Shown one piece after another: positions 15,840 through 25,500 of a stretch of 33,447 nucleotides of DNA. The DNA comes from an uncultured Clostridium sp. (GTDB lineage Bacteria; Bacillota; Clostridia; TANB77; CAG-508), in NCBI GenBank assembly GCA_946497695.1, contig CAMMLJ010000021.1, forward strand, positions 1 through 33,447. Reading direction: 5' to 3'. A model generated the notes under the pieces. The model was not told where the DNA came from. It worked only from the letters and a program-made list of their open reading frames with translations, and ran no database searches. Made by a program: the position numbers and the translations under genes. Position 1 is the stretch's first letter, and each line of letters opens with the position of its first letter.

Positions 15840-16766
15840 ATGGTTTTAACTGCTTCAGAAACTAGAAAACAAGCCAGAGAATCTTTAAAAGGAAAATGGG
15901 GAACTGTAGTTTTAATTACCTTAATTTACCTAGCATACTCTTTTATAGTAGGATTACTTTCTTCTATTCCATTTTTAGGAACTATAATTTTTATTGCAAG
16001 TATTGTAATTGATATTCCTATTTTATATGGTTTTATGATGGCTATGATTAAATTAAAAAGAGGAGAAAATGTAGGCTATTTTGATTTCTTTAAAGATGGG
16101 TTTGCAAACTTTAAAAGAGCATGGTGTGTTACAGGTAGAATGTTATTAAAGATGATTGCTCCTATAATAGTGATAATAGTTGCATTGGTAGTTCTTTTAG
16201 TAACTTTAGTTGCATCTGTGGCTACAGCTATAGCATTTGGAAATTCTGATGCAATAATAACTGCTATATTTGGAGCAGGAGCTTTAGCTATAATTGCTTT
16301 TATTGTAATAATCGCTGCATATGTATGGCTATTCATAAAATCTCTTACATATGGATTATGCACATATATTGCAATTGACAACCAAAATATGAGTGCAACA
16401 GATTCTGTTAATCAAAGCAAAACTCTTATGTATGGATACAAAGGACGTTTATTCTGTCTATTTCTTTCATTCATTGGTTGGTGGTTTTTAGCTGCTATAC
16501 TATCTTTAATTCCATTTATTGGATGGATAGCAACATTAGCTGCTAGTTTACTATTAGTACCATATATGCAATTTGCATCAATAATATTTTATGAAAACAG
16601 AGCAGGTATAGATAGTTCTGCAACAGTTGCTGAAGGTACTGTATCTTCAGATAACATTGAAGAAAACAAAACAACAGCAAAAGAAATAAAAGAACAATCT
16701 GGATCTCAAGATGTAAAAGCAGAAATAGTAGATATACCAAATTTAGACCAAGACAAAGATGAATAG
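15840..16766 (+). CDS. DUF975 family integral membrane protein
   Basis: This 308-aa protein starts with a short cytoplasmic helix (RKQARESLKGKWG) typical of DUF975 proteins, followed by about five or six membrane segments between 20 and 250 (including a long hydrophobic stretch about 100-165 rich in Ile, Val and Ala). It ends in an acidic cytoplasmic tail of about 50 residues. The function of the family is unknown. The ATG has AAGGAGGGG 9 nt upstream. It follows the HD-GYP regulator by 44 bp on the same strand without a clear terminator, so cotranscription is likely; whether it belongs to the signalling pathway is open. Confidence 0.8.
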   Translation: MVLTASETRKQARESLKGKWGTVVLITLIYLAYSFIVGLLSSIPFLGTIIFIASIVIDIPILYGFMMAMIKLKRGENVGYFDFFKDGFANFKRAWCVTGRMLLKMIAPIIVIIVALVVLLVTLVASVATAIAFGNSDAIITAIFGAGALAIIAFIVIIAAYVWLFIKSLTYGLCTYIAIDNQNMSATDSVNQSKTLMYGYKGRLFCLFLSFIGWWFLAAILSLIPFIGWIATLAASLLLVPYMQFASIIFYENRAGIDSSATVAEGTVSSDNIEENKTTAKEIKEQSGSQDVKAEIVDIPNLDQDKDE

Positions 16767-16777
16767 GAATTTTAGGG

Positions 16778-16826
16778 ATTTGGGGACGTTCCTCTATAGG
16801 GATTTGGGGACGTTCCTTTTTTCCCT
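16778..16826. repeat. REP-like intergenic element, two tandem copies
   Basis: AGGGATTTGGGGACGTTCCT occurs twice in direct tandem, the second copy followed by TTTTTCCCTATTTTT. AGGGA and TCCCT can pair around an imperfect inner palindrome (GGGACGTTCC). It directly follows the DUF975 stop codon. Confidence 0.75.
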
Positions 16827-16862
16827 ATTTTTAATTTTATTTATTGTATAACTAAAAAAGCT

Positions 16863-16899
16863 AAACACTTCTTATACACTATATATATAAGAAGTGTTT
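16863..16899. terminator. Bidirectional terminator between convergent genes
   Basis: AAACACTTCTTATA (16863-16876) pairs with its complement (16886-16899). It lies between the DUF975 gene and tex. On the minus strand the stem is followed by AGCTTTTTT; on the plus strand the T-run (TTTTATCG) is weak. Confidence 0.65.
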
Positions 16900-16913
16900 T
16901 ATCGTTTATATAA

Positions 16914-19067
16914 CTACCCTATTTTCATAGAAAGTTTTACTTTTTGTCTTTCATTATCTATTCCAATAACCTTTACCTTTACAATATCTCCAACAGAAAC
17001 TATGTCTGATGGATTTTTTACAAATTTTTCACTCATCTCTGATATGTGGACAAGCCCATCATGTTTTACACCAATATCCACAAATACTCCAAAATCTATT
17101 ACATTTCTAACAGTACCTGTTAAGATCATACCTTCTTTTAAGTCTTCAAATTTTAATACATCTTGTCTTAATATTGGTTTTGGCATATCTTCTCTTGGAT
17201 CTCTACCTGGTTTTGATAATTCATCTATTATATCTTTTAATGTCATTTCACCTACATTTAGAGCTTTTGCTGTTTCGGTTAAATTTATACTTCCTAATTT
17301 TTTTCTAAGCTCAATTAATTTATCCTTATCTTTTAAATCTTCTGTTATATATCCTAAGGTCTTTAGCAATTCTTCTGCTATTTCATAGCTTTCTGGGTGT
17401 ACTGCTGTATTTTCTAATGGATTTGTTCCATCTGGAATTCTAATAAACCCTGCACATTGTTCAAATGCAACTTTACCCAATTTAGGAACTTTAAGTAATT
17501 CTTTTCTAGTTTTTAATTTACCATTTTCATCTCTATATTTTACTATGTTTTTAGCTATAGTTTTATTTATTCCTGAAACATATGAAAGAAGTGATGGTGT
17601 TGCAGTATTTACATCTACTCCAACCTTATTAACACTATCTTCTACAACTCCTGCTAAACTTTCTTCCAATTTCTTTTGATTTACATCATGTTGATATTGT
17701 CCAACACCTATAGATTTTGGATCAATTTTAACAAATTCAGCAAGCGGATCTTGAAGTCTTCTAGCTATAGATATTGCACCTCTTATAGAAACATTTATAT
17801 CTGGATATTCCTCTGTTGCAAGTTTTGATGCAGAATATACAGATGCTCCTGCTTCACTTACTATTGTATATAAAACTTTATGGTCACATTTTTTAATCAT
17901 TTCTGATACAAACATTTCTGATTCTCTTGAAGCAGTTCCATTTCCAATTGCAATCATATCTACATGATCTTTATTAATTAACCTTACTAATTCTTTTTCT
18001 GCTCCCTCAACATCATTTTGCGGTTCTGTAGGATATACTGTTGTAATATCTAAAACTTTCCCAGTTTCATCTATTATTGCAATTTTACAACCTGTTCTAT
18101 ATGCAGGATCAAACCCCATAACTGTTATGCCCTTTAAAGGAGCTCCTAGTAATAATTGTTTTGCATTTTTTCCAAATACTTTTATTGCTTGTTCTTCTGC
18201 TTTTTCGGTTAAATCTGATCTTATTTCTCTATCTATTGATGGTTCTATTAATCTTTTAAAACTATCTTGAATTGCATCTTTTAAATACTGTGTAAACTGT
18301 GTTTCACCTTTAATTATATCTTTTTCTATTTTCTCTAAAATTTTATCTTCTTCTTTTTCTATTTTTACTTTTAAGAATTCCTCTTTTTCTCCTCTATTTA
18401 TGGCAAGAATCCTATGACTTGGTATTTTATTTACATTTTCACTATAATCATAATACATTTCGTAAGCAGATTTTTCTTCTGGTTTTGTAGCATTTGTTTT
18501 TATAATCCCTTTTGAATATACTATCTGTTTAATTAATTTTCTATATTCTGGGTTATCAGATATCATTTCTGCAATAATATCTAATGCTCCTTGTATTGCC
18601 TCTTCTACTGTTTTTACTTCTTTTTCCTCATTTATATATTTTTCTGCTAATTCTTGTATATCTTTAGTCTCCTCTTGAGCTAAAATAATTTCTGCAAGAG
18701 GTTCTAATCCCTTAGCTTTTGCAACAGTTGCTCTTGTCTTTTTCTTTTGTTTATATGGTCTATATATATCTTCTACTTCTGCAAGTGTTACAGCATTTTC
18801 TAAATCTTTTACTATCTCTTCTGTCAATTTGCCTTGCTCTTCTATAGAATTTGTAACCTCTTCTTTTCTTTTCTCTAAATTTCTTAAATAGTTTAATCTC
18901 TCTCCAAAAGTTCTTAGAACTTCATCAGAAAGTCCTCCTGTTACTTCCTTTCTATATCTAGCAATAAAAGGAATTGTATTTCCTTCATCTATTAATTTTA
19001 TAGTATTTTCTACCTGTGATTTCTTTATATTTAACTCATCAGCTATAATTTGTATGATTTTATCCAT
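16914..19067 (-). CDS. tex: Tex, RNA-binding transcriptional accessory protein
   Basis: The 717-aa length and whole-length pattern match Tex. The N-terminal helix-turn-helix-like region contains IPFIARYRKEVTGGLSDE. A YqgF/RNase H-like domain starts near 317 with GFDPAYRTGCKIAIID. Helix-hairpin-helix motifs follow at about 490-560 (LLSYVSGINKTIAKNIV), and a C-terminal S1 RNA-binding domain at about 643-715 (VIDFGVFVDIGVKHDGLVHI). Tex binds nucleic acid and acts in transcription and RNA processing; it is broadly conserved and usually not essential. The start ATG has GAAGGGAG 5-6 nt upstream. It lies 70 bp downstream of the ABC-F gene with a REP-like element between, and could be read from the ABC-F promoter. 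Confidence 0.96.
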   Translation of the reverse strand: MDKIIQIIADELNIKKSQVENTIKLIDEGNTIPFIARYRKEVTGGLSDEVLRTFGERLNYLRNLEKRKEEVTNSIEEQGKLTEEIVKDLENAVTLAEVEDIYRPYKQKKKTRATVAKAKGLEPLAEIILAQEETKDIQELAEKYINEEKEVKTVEEAIQGALDIIAEMISDNPEYRKLIKQIVYSKGIIKTNATKPEEKSAYEMYYDYSENVNKIPSHRILAINRGEKEEFLKVKIEKEEDKILEKIEKDIIKGETQFTQYLKDAIQDSFKRLIEPSIDREIRSDLTEKAEEQAIKVFGKNAKQLLLGAPLKGITVMGFDPAYRTGCKIAIIDETGKVLDITTVYPTEPQNDVEGAEKELVRLINKDHVDMIAIGNGTASRESEMFVSEMIKKCDHKVLYTIVSEAGASVYSASKLATEEYPDINVSIRGAISIARRLQDPLAEFVKIDPKSIGVGQYQHDVNQKKLEESLAGVVEDSVNKVGVDVNTATPSLLSYVSGINKTIAKNIVKYRDENGKLKTRKELLKVPKLGKVAFEQCAGFIRIPDGTNPLENTAVHPESYEIAEELLKTLGYITEDLKDKDKLIELRKKLGSINLTETAKALNVGEMTLKDIIDELSKPGRDPREDMPKPILRQDVLKFEDLKEGMILTGTVRNVIDFGVFVDIGVKHDGLVHISEMSEKFVKNPSDIVSVGDIVKVKVIGIDNERQKVKLSMKIG

Positions 19068-19079
19068 TTTATCTCCCTT

Positions 19080-19137
19080 CGGGATTTAGGGACGTTCCCT
19101 TTCTTTTTTCCTTTTCCATTTTTCCCTTTTTTATTTT
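19080..19137. repeat. REP-like intergenic element, single diverged copy
   Basis: GGGATTTAGGGACGTTCCC at about 19081-19099 is followed by a pyrimidine-rich stretch with two TTTTCCC-type words. It fills the gap between the ABC-F stop codon and the tex ribosome binding site. Confidence 0.6.
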
Positions 19138-20721
19138 CTATTCTATTCCTAAATATTCATTGTAAGTACATTCTTTGTCTACTACACTTCCGTCTTTTTT
19201 TATGTCTATTATTCTATTTGCCACAGTTTGTAATAACTGATGATCATGTGATGCAAATATCATATTTCCTTTAAATCTTTCCATTCCTTCGTTTAGTGCT
19301 GTAATACTTTCCATATCTAAATGATTTGTTGGCTCATCAAACATTAAGAAATTTGCACCTGACAACATTAATTTAGATAATACACATCTTACTTTTTCTC
19401 CTCCAGATAAAACTTTTACGTTTTTTAAAGCTTCATCTCCAGAGAATAACATTCTACCTAAAAAGCTTCTTACATATGTTTCATCAGGATCTTTTGAATA
19501 TTGTCTTAGCCAATCTGTTATACTTAAATCTTGAGTAAACAAATAACTGTTATCTTTTGGGAAATATGCTTTAGTTATAGTTGTTCCAAAAGATACTTTT
19601 CCTTCATCTGGTTCCAATTCTCCTGCTAGTATTTGGAATAATACTGTTCTTGCATTTTCATTATCTGCTAAAATTGCAATTTTATTATCTGTTTTTACAG
19701 TAAATGATAAATTATCTAATACTTTTTCGCCATCTACAGTTTTACTTAAATTCTTAACAGTTAAAATATCCTTGCCTGGTTCTCTCTCCGGCTTAAAATC
19801 TATATACGGATATCTTCTATTTGATGGTTTAATTTCATCTAATTGGATTTTCTCTAATGATTTCTTTCTTGATGTTGCTTGTTTAGATTTTGATGCATTT
19901 GCACTAAAACGTGCTATAAATTCTTGTAATTCTTTTATTTTTTCCTCTTTCTTCTTATTTGCATCTTTCATTTGCTTTAAAGCTAACTGACTAGATTCAT
20001 ACCAGAAATCATAGTTTCCTGGATATACTTTAATTTTTCCAAAATCAACATCTGCAATATGTGTACAAACTTTATTTAGGAAATATCTATCATGAGATAC
20101 AACAATTACTGTATTTTCAAAATTTATTAAAAATTCTTCTAACCATTGTATGGTTTTTAAATCCAAATCGTTTGTAGGCTCGTCCAGTAGTAAAATATCT
20201 GGATTTCCAAACAAACTTTGTGCAAGTAATATTTTTACTTTTTCTCTATCTTCAATTTCTTTCATTTGTTTATAATGATTTTCTGGAGAAATTCCTAAAT
20301 CATTTAATAATGTTGCTGCATTTGTTTCTGCATTCCAACCATCTAATTCAGCAAATCTCTCTTCTAATTTTGCTGCCTTCATACCATCTTCTTCTGTAAA
20401 ATCTTCTTTAGCATAAATTTCTTCTTTTTCTTTCATAATGCTATATAACTCTTGATTTCCCATTATAACAGCATCTAGCACATTATACTCATCATATGCA
20501 AAATGGTCTTGTTTTAATATAGATATTCTTTCTCCTTTATCTACAGTTACATCACCTTTACTTGGCTCCAATTCTCCAGAAAGCACTTTTAAAAAAGTAG
20601 ATTTTCCGGCACCATTTGCTCCGATTATTCCATAGCAATTTCCTTTTCCAAATTTAATGTTTACATCTTCAAATAGTATTCTTTTACCAAAACGTACTGT
20701 TACACCATTTACAGATAACAT
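19138..20721 (-). CDS. ABC-F family ATPase (YkpA/YbiT-like), with degenerate motifs
   Basis: This 527-aa protein has two nucleotide-binding domains joined by a charged helical linker (about 235-310) and no membrane segments, the ABC-F plan for ribosome-associated translation factors. Domain 1 has a perfect Walker A (GANGAGKST, 34-42) and Walker B LLLDEPTNDLD, but its signature is replaced by EIEDREKVK instead of LSGGE. Domain 2 has a normal signature (VLSGGEKVR) and Walker B (FLMFDEPTNHLD), but its Walker A near 353-363 (LADNENARTVL) lacks the Gly-Lys pair. Reduced motifs are known from this subfamily as far as I recall, so the protein is likely functional, with one competent composite ATP site. 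The ATG has AGGAGGAG and its own promoter at 20749-20777. Antibiotic resistance is not indicated. Confidence 0.92.
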   Translation of the reverse strand: MLSVNGVTVRFGKRILFEDVNIKFGKGNCYGIIGANGAGKSTFLKVLSGELEPSKGDVTVDKGERISILKQDHFAYDEYNVLDAVIMGNQELYSIMKEKEEIYAKEDFTEEDGMKAAKLEERFAELDGWNAETNAATLLNDLGISPENHYKQMKEIEDREKVKILLAQSLFGNPDILLLDEPTNDLDLKTIQWLEEFLINFENTVIVVSHDRYFLNKVCTHIADVDFGKIKVYPGNYDFWYESSQLALKQMKDANKKKEEKIKELQEFIARFSANASKSKQATSRKKSLEKIQLDEIKPSNRRYPYIDFKPEREPGKDILTVKNLSKTVDGEKVLDNLSFTVKTDNKIAILADNENARTVLFQILAGELEPDEGKVSFGTTITKAYFPKDNSYLFTQDLSITDWLRQYSKDPDETYVRSFLGRMLFSGDEALKNVKVLSGGEKVRCVLSKLMLSGANFLMFDEPTNHLDMESITALNEGMERFKGNMIFASHDHQLLQTVANRIIDIKKDGSVVDKECTYNEYLGIE

Positions 20722-20748
20722 ATTTTCTCCTCCTTTTTAGCTTTAGCT

Positions 20749-20777
20749 ATTATATACTATTTACCGTAATTTTACAA
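20749..20777 (-). promoter_or_regulatory. Promoter of the ABC-F gene
   Basis: On the minus strand TTGTAA (20777-20772) and TATAAT (20754-20749) are exactly 17 bp apart, about 28 bp before the ATG. Confidence 0.6.
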
Positions 20778-20786
20778 CTTACAGCT

Positions 20787-21248
20787 TTATTTAGAATTAC
20801 CATTTATTGTTTTTCTTTCTTCTTCTATTACTTGCAAAATATGTTCATCATCTGTTTGTATCATATCTAAATATTCTAATGCCTGCTCATTTTCCCCATT
20901 TTTATATGCTGCTGTAGCCATACTTAAAAAATATGTATTTTTTATATCCTGAGTTACTGGCTTCTCTTTCATATTTTTTAACTCAGCATAAAATTCTTTT
21001 GCATCATTTGTTTTTTGGTATCTCCTCATTATTTTGTTGTATTCCATACAAAATTTACGAGATATCATTTTCTCTATAAATAAAGTTATAAGAAAATATA
21101 CTACACTAAATAATATTACAAATATTACCTGTGTTATTATAAATATTTTTATATCTGGAATATCAAAATATTCAAATAAAAATATTATTATAAATTCTAA
21201 AATTAAAAATACTATTAAATATACCTTGTCTAACTTATTTTTCTTCAT
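20787..21248 (-). CDS. Unknown small membrane protein with cytoplasmic helical, TPR-like tail
   Basis: This 153-aa protein has two hydrophobic segments (about 8-27 and 35-60), then a helical cytoplasmic part. The segment around 100-135 (FLSMATAAYKNGENEQALEYLDMI) reads like a tetratricopeptide-type helix pair, which would fit protein binding. The family was not recognised. The ATG has GGAGAG upstream. It stands alone between the CorA-type gene (150 bp upstream, with a long inverted repeat between) and the ABC-F gene (65 bp downstream, with its own promoter). Confidence 0.7.
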   Translation of the reverse strand: MKKNKLDKVYLIVFLILEFIIIFLFEYFDIPDIKIFIITQVIFVILFSVVYFLITLFIEKMISRKFCMEYNKIMRRYQKTNDAKEFYAELKNMKEKPVTQDIKNTYFLSMATAAYKNGENEQALEYLDMIQTDDEHILQVIEEERKTINGNSK

Positions 21249-21291
21249 TTGTTTTTCTCTCCTTTGAATACATTTTATTATTTAGAACAAA

Positions 21292-21392
21292 AGCAGATGC
21301 GAAATTCATTTATATAAATTATAACTGTGGTCGAAATATTTAATTTCGTTTATAGTTATAATTAATTAAAAACAATAAATTTTGCGTCTGCT
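21292..21392 (-). terminator. Long nested inverted repeat after the CorA-type gene, probable terminator
   Basis: The outer arms AGCAGATGCGAAATT (21292-21306) and AATTTTGCGTCTGCT (21378-21392) pair over 15 positions, two of them G-T type mismatches. On the minus strand the structure starts 6 nt after the corA stop codon and is followed by TTTTGTT. The nested hairpin element lies in its loop. Confidence 0.5.
21317..21363. repeat. Nested hairpin element, copy 2
   Basis: The core TGTGGTCGAAAT, one variable base, then TTTAATTTCGTTT matches copy 1 at 568-593 with one mismatch. The inner stem is CGAAAT/ATTTCG; the outer stem is AATTATAACT/AGTTATAATT, different from copy 1 but still perfectly paired. 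Relative to its flanking genes it lies in the opposite orientation to copy 1. Confidence 0.6.
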
Positions 21393-21398
21393 ATTTAT

Positions 21399-22352
21399 CT
21401 AACTTAACATATCTTTCTTTTTTAGCCATATAACAGAAATTATTGTAAGTAATGTTGCAATAAAAATCATTATCCAAAAACCTAATGTGTTACCCTCAAA
21501 TGGTAATTTTACATTCATTCCCCAAAAGCTTGCAATCATTGTTGGAACTGCTATTATTATGGTAATTGATGTTAATGATTTCATAACACCATTTAGATTA
21601 TTTGATATTATAGAAGCATAAGCATCCATTGTACCATTTAAGATATCACTATAAACCTTACTCATTTCGATAGCTTGTTTATTTTCGATTATTGCATCTT
21701 CTAATATATCTTCGTCTTCATCATATAATTTAATATTTTTTATTTTTAAAGTTCTTTCCATAACTGCTTCGTTTGATCTTAATGATGTTGTTATATATAC
21801 TAATGATTTCTCTAAACTTAATAGTTTTAATAACTCTCTATTTTTCATTGAATTTTTTAACACTTTTTCTGCGATTTCTGTTTCTTTATTAATCTTTTTT
21901 AAGTAATCTAAGTAATCTGAAGAATTGTTATACATCATTTGTAATATAAATCTACTCTTTTTATATGTGCAAAAACCTTTTATTTTGCCAGTCTCAAATT
22001 TTTTTATTAAACTACATTCTCTTAATGTTACTGTTATAAAAAAGTCATCTCTTACCACAATCATACCTATTGGCATTGTCGCATACATATATCCACCACT
22101 TTGAGATTTTTCTGTAACTGGTATATCTATAATAAATAATATTGTATTATCTTCATCTTCTATGTCAATTCTGGCTTTTTCTTCATTATCCAGAGCATAT
22201 CTTATAAAGTCTTCCTTGATATTAACATTTTTGCAAACTTCTTTTATTTCATCTTCCGAAGGATCTACCATATGTATCCAAGTTCCTCTTGTATATGTAT
22301 TTACACTTTCTAGTTTATTTGTTTCTATGTCTGTATTATATAGTCTTATCAT
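21399..22352 (-). CDS. corA: CorA-type magnesium/divalent cation transporter
   Basis: This 317-aa protein has the CorA plan: a large N-terminal cytoplasmic domain (1-255) with long helices, then two membrane segments at the C-terminus with the selectivity motif GMN near 278-280 (FWGMNVKLPFEG), and a short basic tail (KKKDM). CorA proteins form pentamers that admit Mg2+ (some members move Co2+, Ni2+ or Zn2+). The loop after GMN is PFEGN, rather than the MPE-type loop of classical CorA, so the precise ion is uncertain. The ATG has AGGAGGG. Neighbours are unrelated. REP-like elements lie upstream and a long inverted repeat downstream, so it is probably monocistronic. Confidence 0.92.
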   Translation of the reverse strand: MIRLYNTDIETNKLESVNTYTRGTWIHMVDPSEDEIKEVCKNVNIKEDFIRYALDNEEKARIDIEDEDNTILFIIDIPVTEKSQSGGYMYATMPIGMIVVRDDFFITVTLRECSLIKKFETGKIKGFCTYKKSRFILQMMYNNSSDYLDYLKKINKETEIAEKVLKNSMKNRELLKLLSLEKSLVYITTSLRSNEAVMERTLKIKNIKLYDEDEDILEDAIIENKQAIEMSKVYSDILNGTMDAYASIISNNLNGVMKSLTSITIIIAVPTMIASFWGMNVKLPFEGNTLGFWIMIFIATLLTIISVIWLKKKDMLS

Positions 22353-22387
22353 ATTATAAATCCCTCCTAGCTACTTATATTTTTTAG

Positions 22388-22445
22388 ATAGGGATTTTCA
22401 GGAACGTCCCCAAATCCCTATAGGAACGTTCCTAAATCCCTAAAT
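22388..22445. repeat. REP-like intergenic element, two tandem copies
   Basis: On the minus strand GGATTTAGGAACGTTCC and GGGATTTGGGGACGTTCC follow each other, separated by TATA, then AAAATCCCTATC. Same family as 2156-2276, 16778-16826 and 19080-19137, here just upstream of the CorA-type gene. Confidence 0.7.
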
Positions 22446-22455
22446 TTCCTATTTA

Positions 22456-22487
22456 AAATAGGAGCTTTAATTTAAAAGCTCCTATTT
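22456..22487 (-). terminator. Terminator of the surface-protein operon
   Basis: AAATAGGAGCTTT (22456-22468) pairs with its complement (22475-22487), a 13-bp stem with a 6-nt loop. On the minus strand it lies about 50 bp after the stop codon of the second surface-protein gene; the T-rich tail is short. Confidence 0.55.
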
Positions 22488-22538
22488 GAATTCCTATTAT
22501 TAAGTTTACATATTTTTTATTTCTTTGTCAAGTTCTTA

Positions 22539-25500
22539 TTATAAAACTTTCTTCTTTATTACTATAATTCCTGTAACTAATATTGCTAAACTTACAATTG
22601 TAACAATTATTAATGTTATTTGTTTATTAGCACCAAATGGTACAACAAATGTTAATATTTCTGCTCTACCTGTATCTACTTCTTCTATATTCTTAAGAGT
22701 TGATGGATACGTATTACCTGGAATTTCTACAACTTCTTTACTTGTAGTATCGTCATAATATGGTCTTCTACCATTTGCAATATCTAATCTTATAATTTCT
22801 GATATATTTTGCATTTCTTCGTCATCTGTTGTATCTTCTGACCTTGCAATTACTCTTGTTAATGTTAAAATATCTTCCATTTCCATATAATCACCATGTC
22901 TTAAATATTGCGATGTTTCATCTGGTAAATTAGTTAGTAATATTTCATCTATTTTGTCTTTAGCTTCGTCAAAAGCTTCAGGCTCTATTAATGTTCCTCT
23001 GTATTCATCTGGAAGTTTTATAGAATCGGCTCTATTTGCAATTATTTGCCATAATTTATCACTTTCTATAGAGCTTGAAGTTGCTGCTCCACCATTTCCT
23101 TGGTCTACTGTAAATGATACTTTTCCATTTTGTTTTGTTAATTCTGCATCATATTGTAATGAATTTGGTACATATTCAATTATTGCTGTAGTTTTAATTG
23201 TATTTTCAGAATTTATATCTGAAACCCTACCTGTATAATAATATGATTGATCATTATAATCTAATTCACTATAATTTCTTAATATAAGTGTATATCTTAC
23301 ATTTAATGTAGAACCATATAATATGTTTTCATCAACTGTTCCTATAACTCTACCTTCAGATAGGAAATTGCCACTTTCTCTATCATAATTATTTTTTACC
23401 CATGTTAAATTAGAAGTTTGTTGGTTTGTATCAAAAATTGTTGTTCCATCTGTAGCATTTAATTTAACATGTGATACATATTTTTCTAATACAATTTTTG
23501 TTCTTGGTCTTTCAATTATTCCAAAATCGACATTTTGTACTTTATATGCTGTATTCTCATCTTTTAAATATTCAACTTCTAATGCCATATCAGCTGTATC
23601 TGCAGTCATATATGTGTTTGTTGCTAATGTTGACAATAAACTTGGATTGTTTGTTCTTGATGCATTTAATACTGTTGCAACATCATATTTATAATCTTTA
23701 CTATATGAATTTACAGTTTCCCTTCTAGAGTAATCATCACCTGCATCATTTTTACGTGTTGCTGTATCTTTATACCAATACATATCTGAACTTTCATTAT
23801 AAATTGTAGATTTATAATCTTGACCTGTATACATTTGTTCATTCTTTTGTGGCTCTACCAAACATGTATAATCTCCATAAGTAAATCTAATTAAGTAATC
23901 TCCCGGAATATATCCAGTTAACGTATAACTTCCATCTGTGTTACTTCTTATCTGTAGTTTATTTAAAGAATTAACATCATCATTGTTTTGACATATAAGT
24001 TCTACATTCACTTTATTTACGTTATTTTCTCCACTTTGATATATTCCATCACCAATTCTTTCATTATTATCTAATTTAGGTTGAAGTGGTGTATCTTCGA
24101 ATACAGTACCTTGTATTGTTCTTTCTGTATCATCTCTTATTAGTTTTACCCCTGGTGCTGAGTCTGCATCATCTTCAAATACAGCTTGACTTCTTTTAGT
24201 TTTTTCTGTTCCATCTAAGTTTTGATATGCATTTGTTTTAGATTGTGTAACAAAATCTTGTACTGCAGAAGATGTTGGATTCATATTATCTGGTGTTGAA
24301 TCACAATCTATTAAACCTGCATTTTCTCCAGCATTTGCCATTACACGACCTTCGGTATCTCTTCTTTCATCTGTATAAGTGTTTCTATATCCTGCTATTT
24401 CTGCAAAATTTTCTTCTGTTGTCTGTCCATTTTCTAATAATTCTCTTAGTGTATCATTTGATACTTTATATTGCATAAATATCCATTTTTTATCAGTAAT
24501 ACCTTCATTTTCGAGACTTGTTGTATGAATTTTTTGATATGTCTTTCCACTTCCGCTTACACTTCCAGATGAATACCACGTTATAGCTTTTCCGTTTTCA
24601 TCATAAGAATTTACTAATTGATATGAAGTATCTGCATAATCATTTAAATCTAATATATATCCTGTAATTTTTCCTACTGATTGATTTTTTATTTGTATTT
24701 TGTAAGTTACATATACTTGTAATTTATCTGAGTCTGAATCATATCTTTGATTTGCTTTGTACTCTAAGTCTGTCTTTCTTAATTTTCTTTCATAATCAGG
24801 TATATCTGTACCTCTTATATTAACTTCTAAGTCTGCGCCCTGATTATTATATTCATATGTATGGCTCTTTCCATTAATAGATACATCAACTTTTACTAAG
24901 TCCTTTCTTAGGTTCATATCAAATATATCTCTTTCTTTAATACCTAAGTTAATACTATCTAATTCCTCTGTTGTATTATTTTTTCCATAAGTTTTAATAT
25001 TATTTGGACCGTCAGGACCTGTATATGCATATATATTAAATTCACTATTTGTAGTATCGTCCCATTTTGGTACTTCATGACTTGCATTTACCGGTGTAAA
25101 TTTATTATTAAATGCACGTCTTTCATTTAAACCTTCTGTTGCATATGATCTTAATTTAACTGATGCTGATGTTTCATTATATGTTGTTGCCTCATATAAT
25201 TGTCCATTATATTTAAATCTAATATAATAATTATATGCTTTAGTTCTATGATTAAATTCATATTCTCCATTTGAATCGGTATATGCTGTTTCAAGTTCTT
25301 GATTATTATCTGCTCTATATAATTTTACTTCTATTCCTGGTACAGGTTTATCTCCACTATCATAATAACCATTTGGCGGGTCATTTCCCTTACCAATTTT
25401 CTCATCTAAGAACACTTTTCCTTTTAAATCTATATAACTTTCGTTGTATACATACATACTAGTATCATCATCTAAATCTACGTTCATATTCGTAAGATCT

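Noticed and set aside
16894..17388. 164-codon plus-strand ORF opposite tex
   Set aside because: It lies wholly opposite the well-supported tex reading frame, starts inside the terminator region without a ribosome binding site, and has a Phe/Ser-rich composition typical of an antisense shadow.
22954..23238. Plus-strand ORFs opposite the surface-protein genes (also near 23471, 28290 and 29524)
   Set aside because: No ribosome binding sites, Leu/Phe-rich antisense composition, and fully inside strong minus-strand coding regions.
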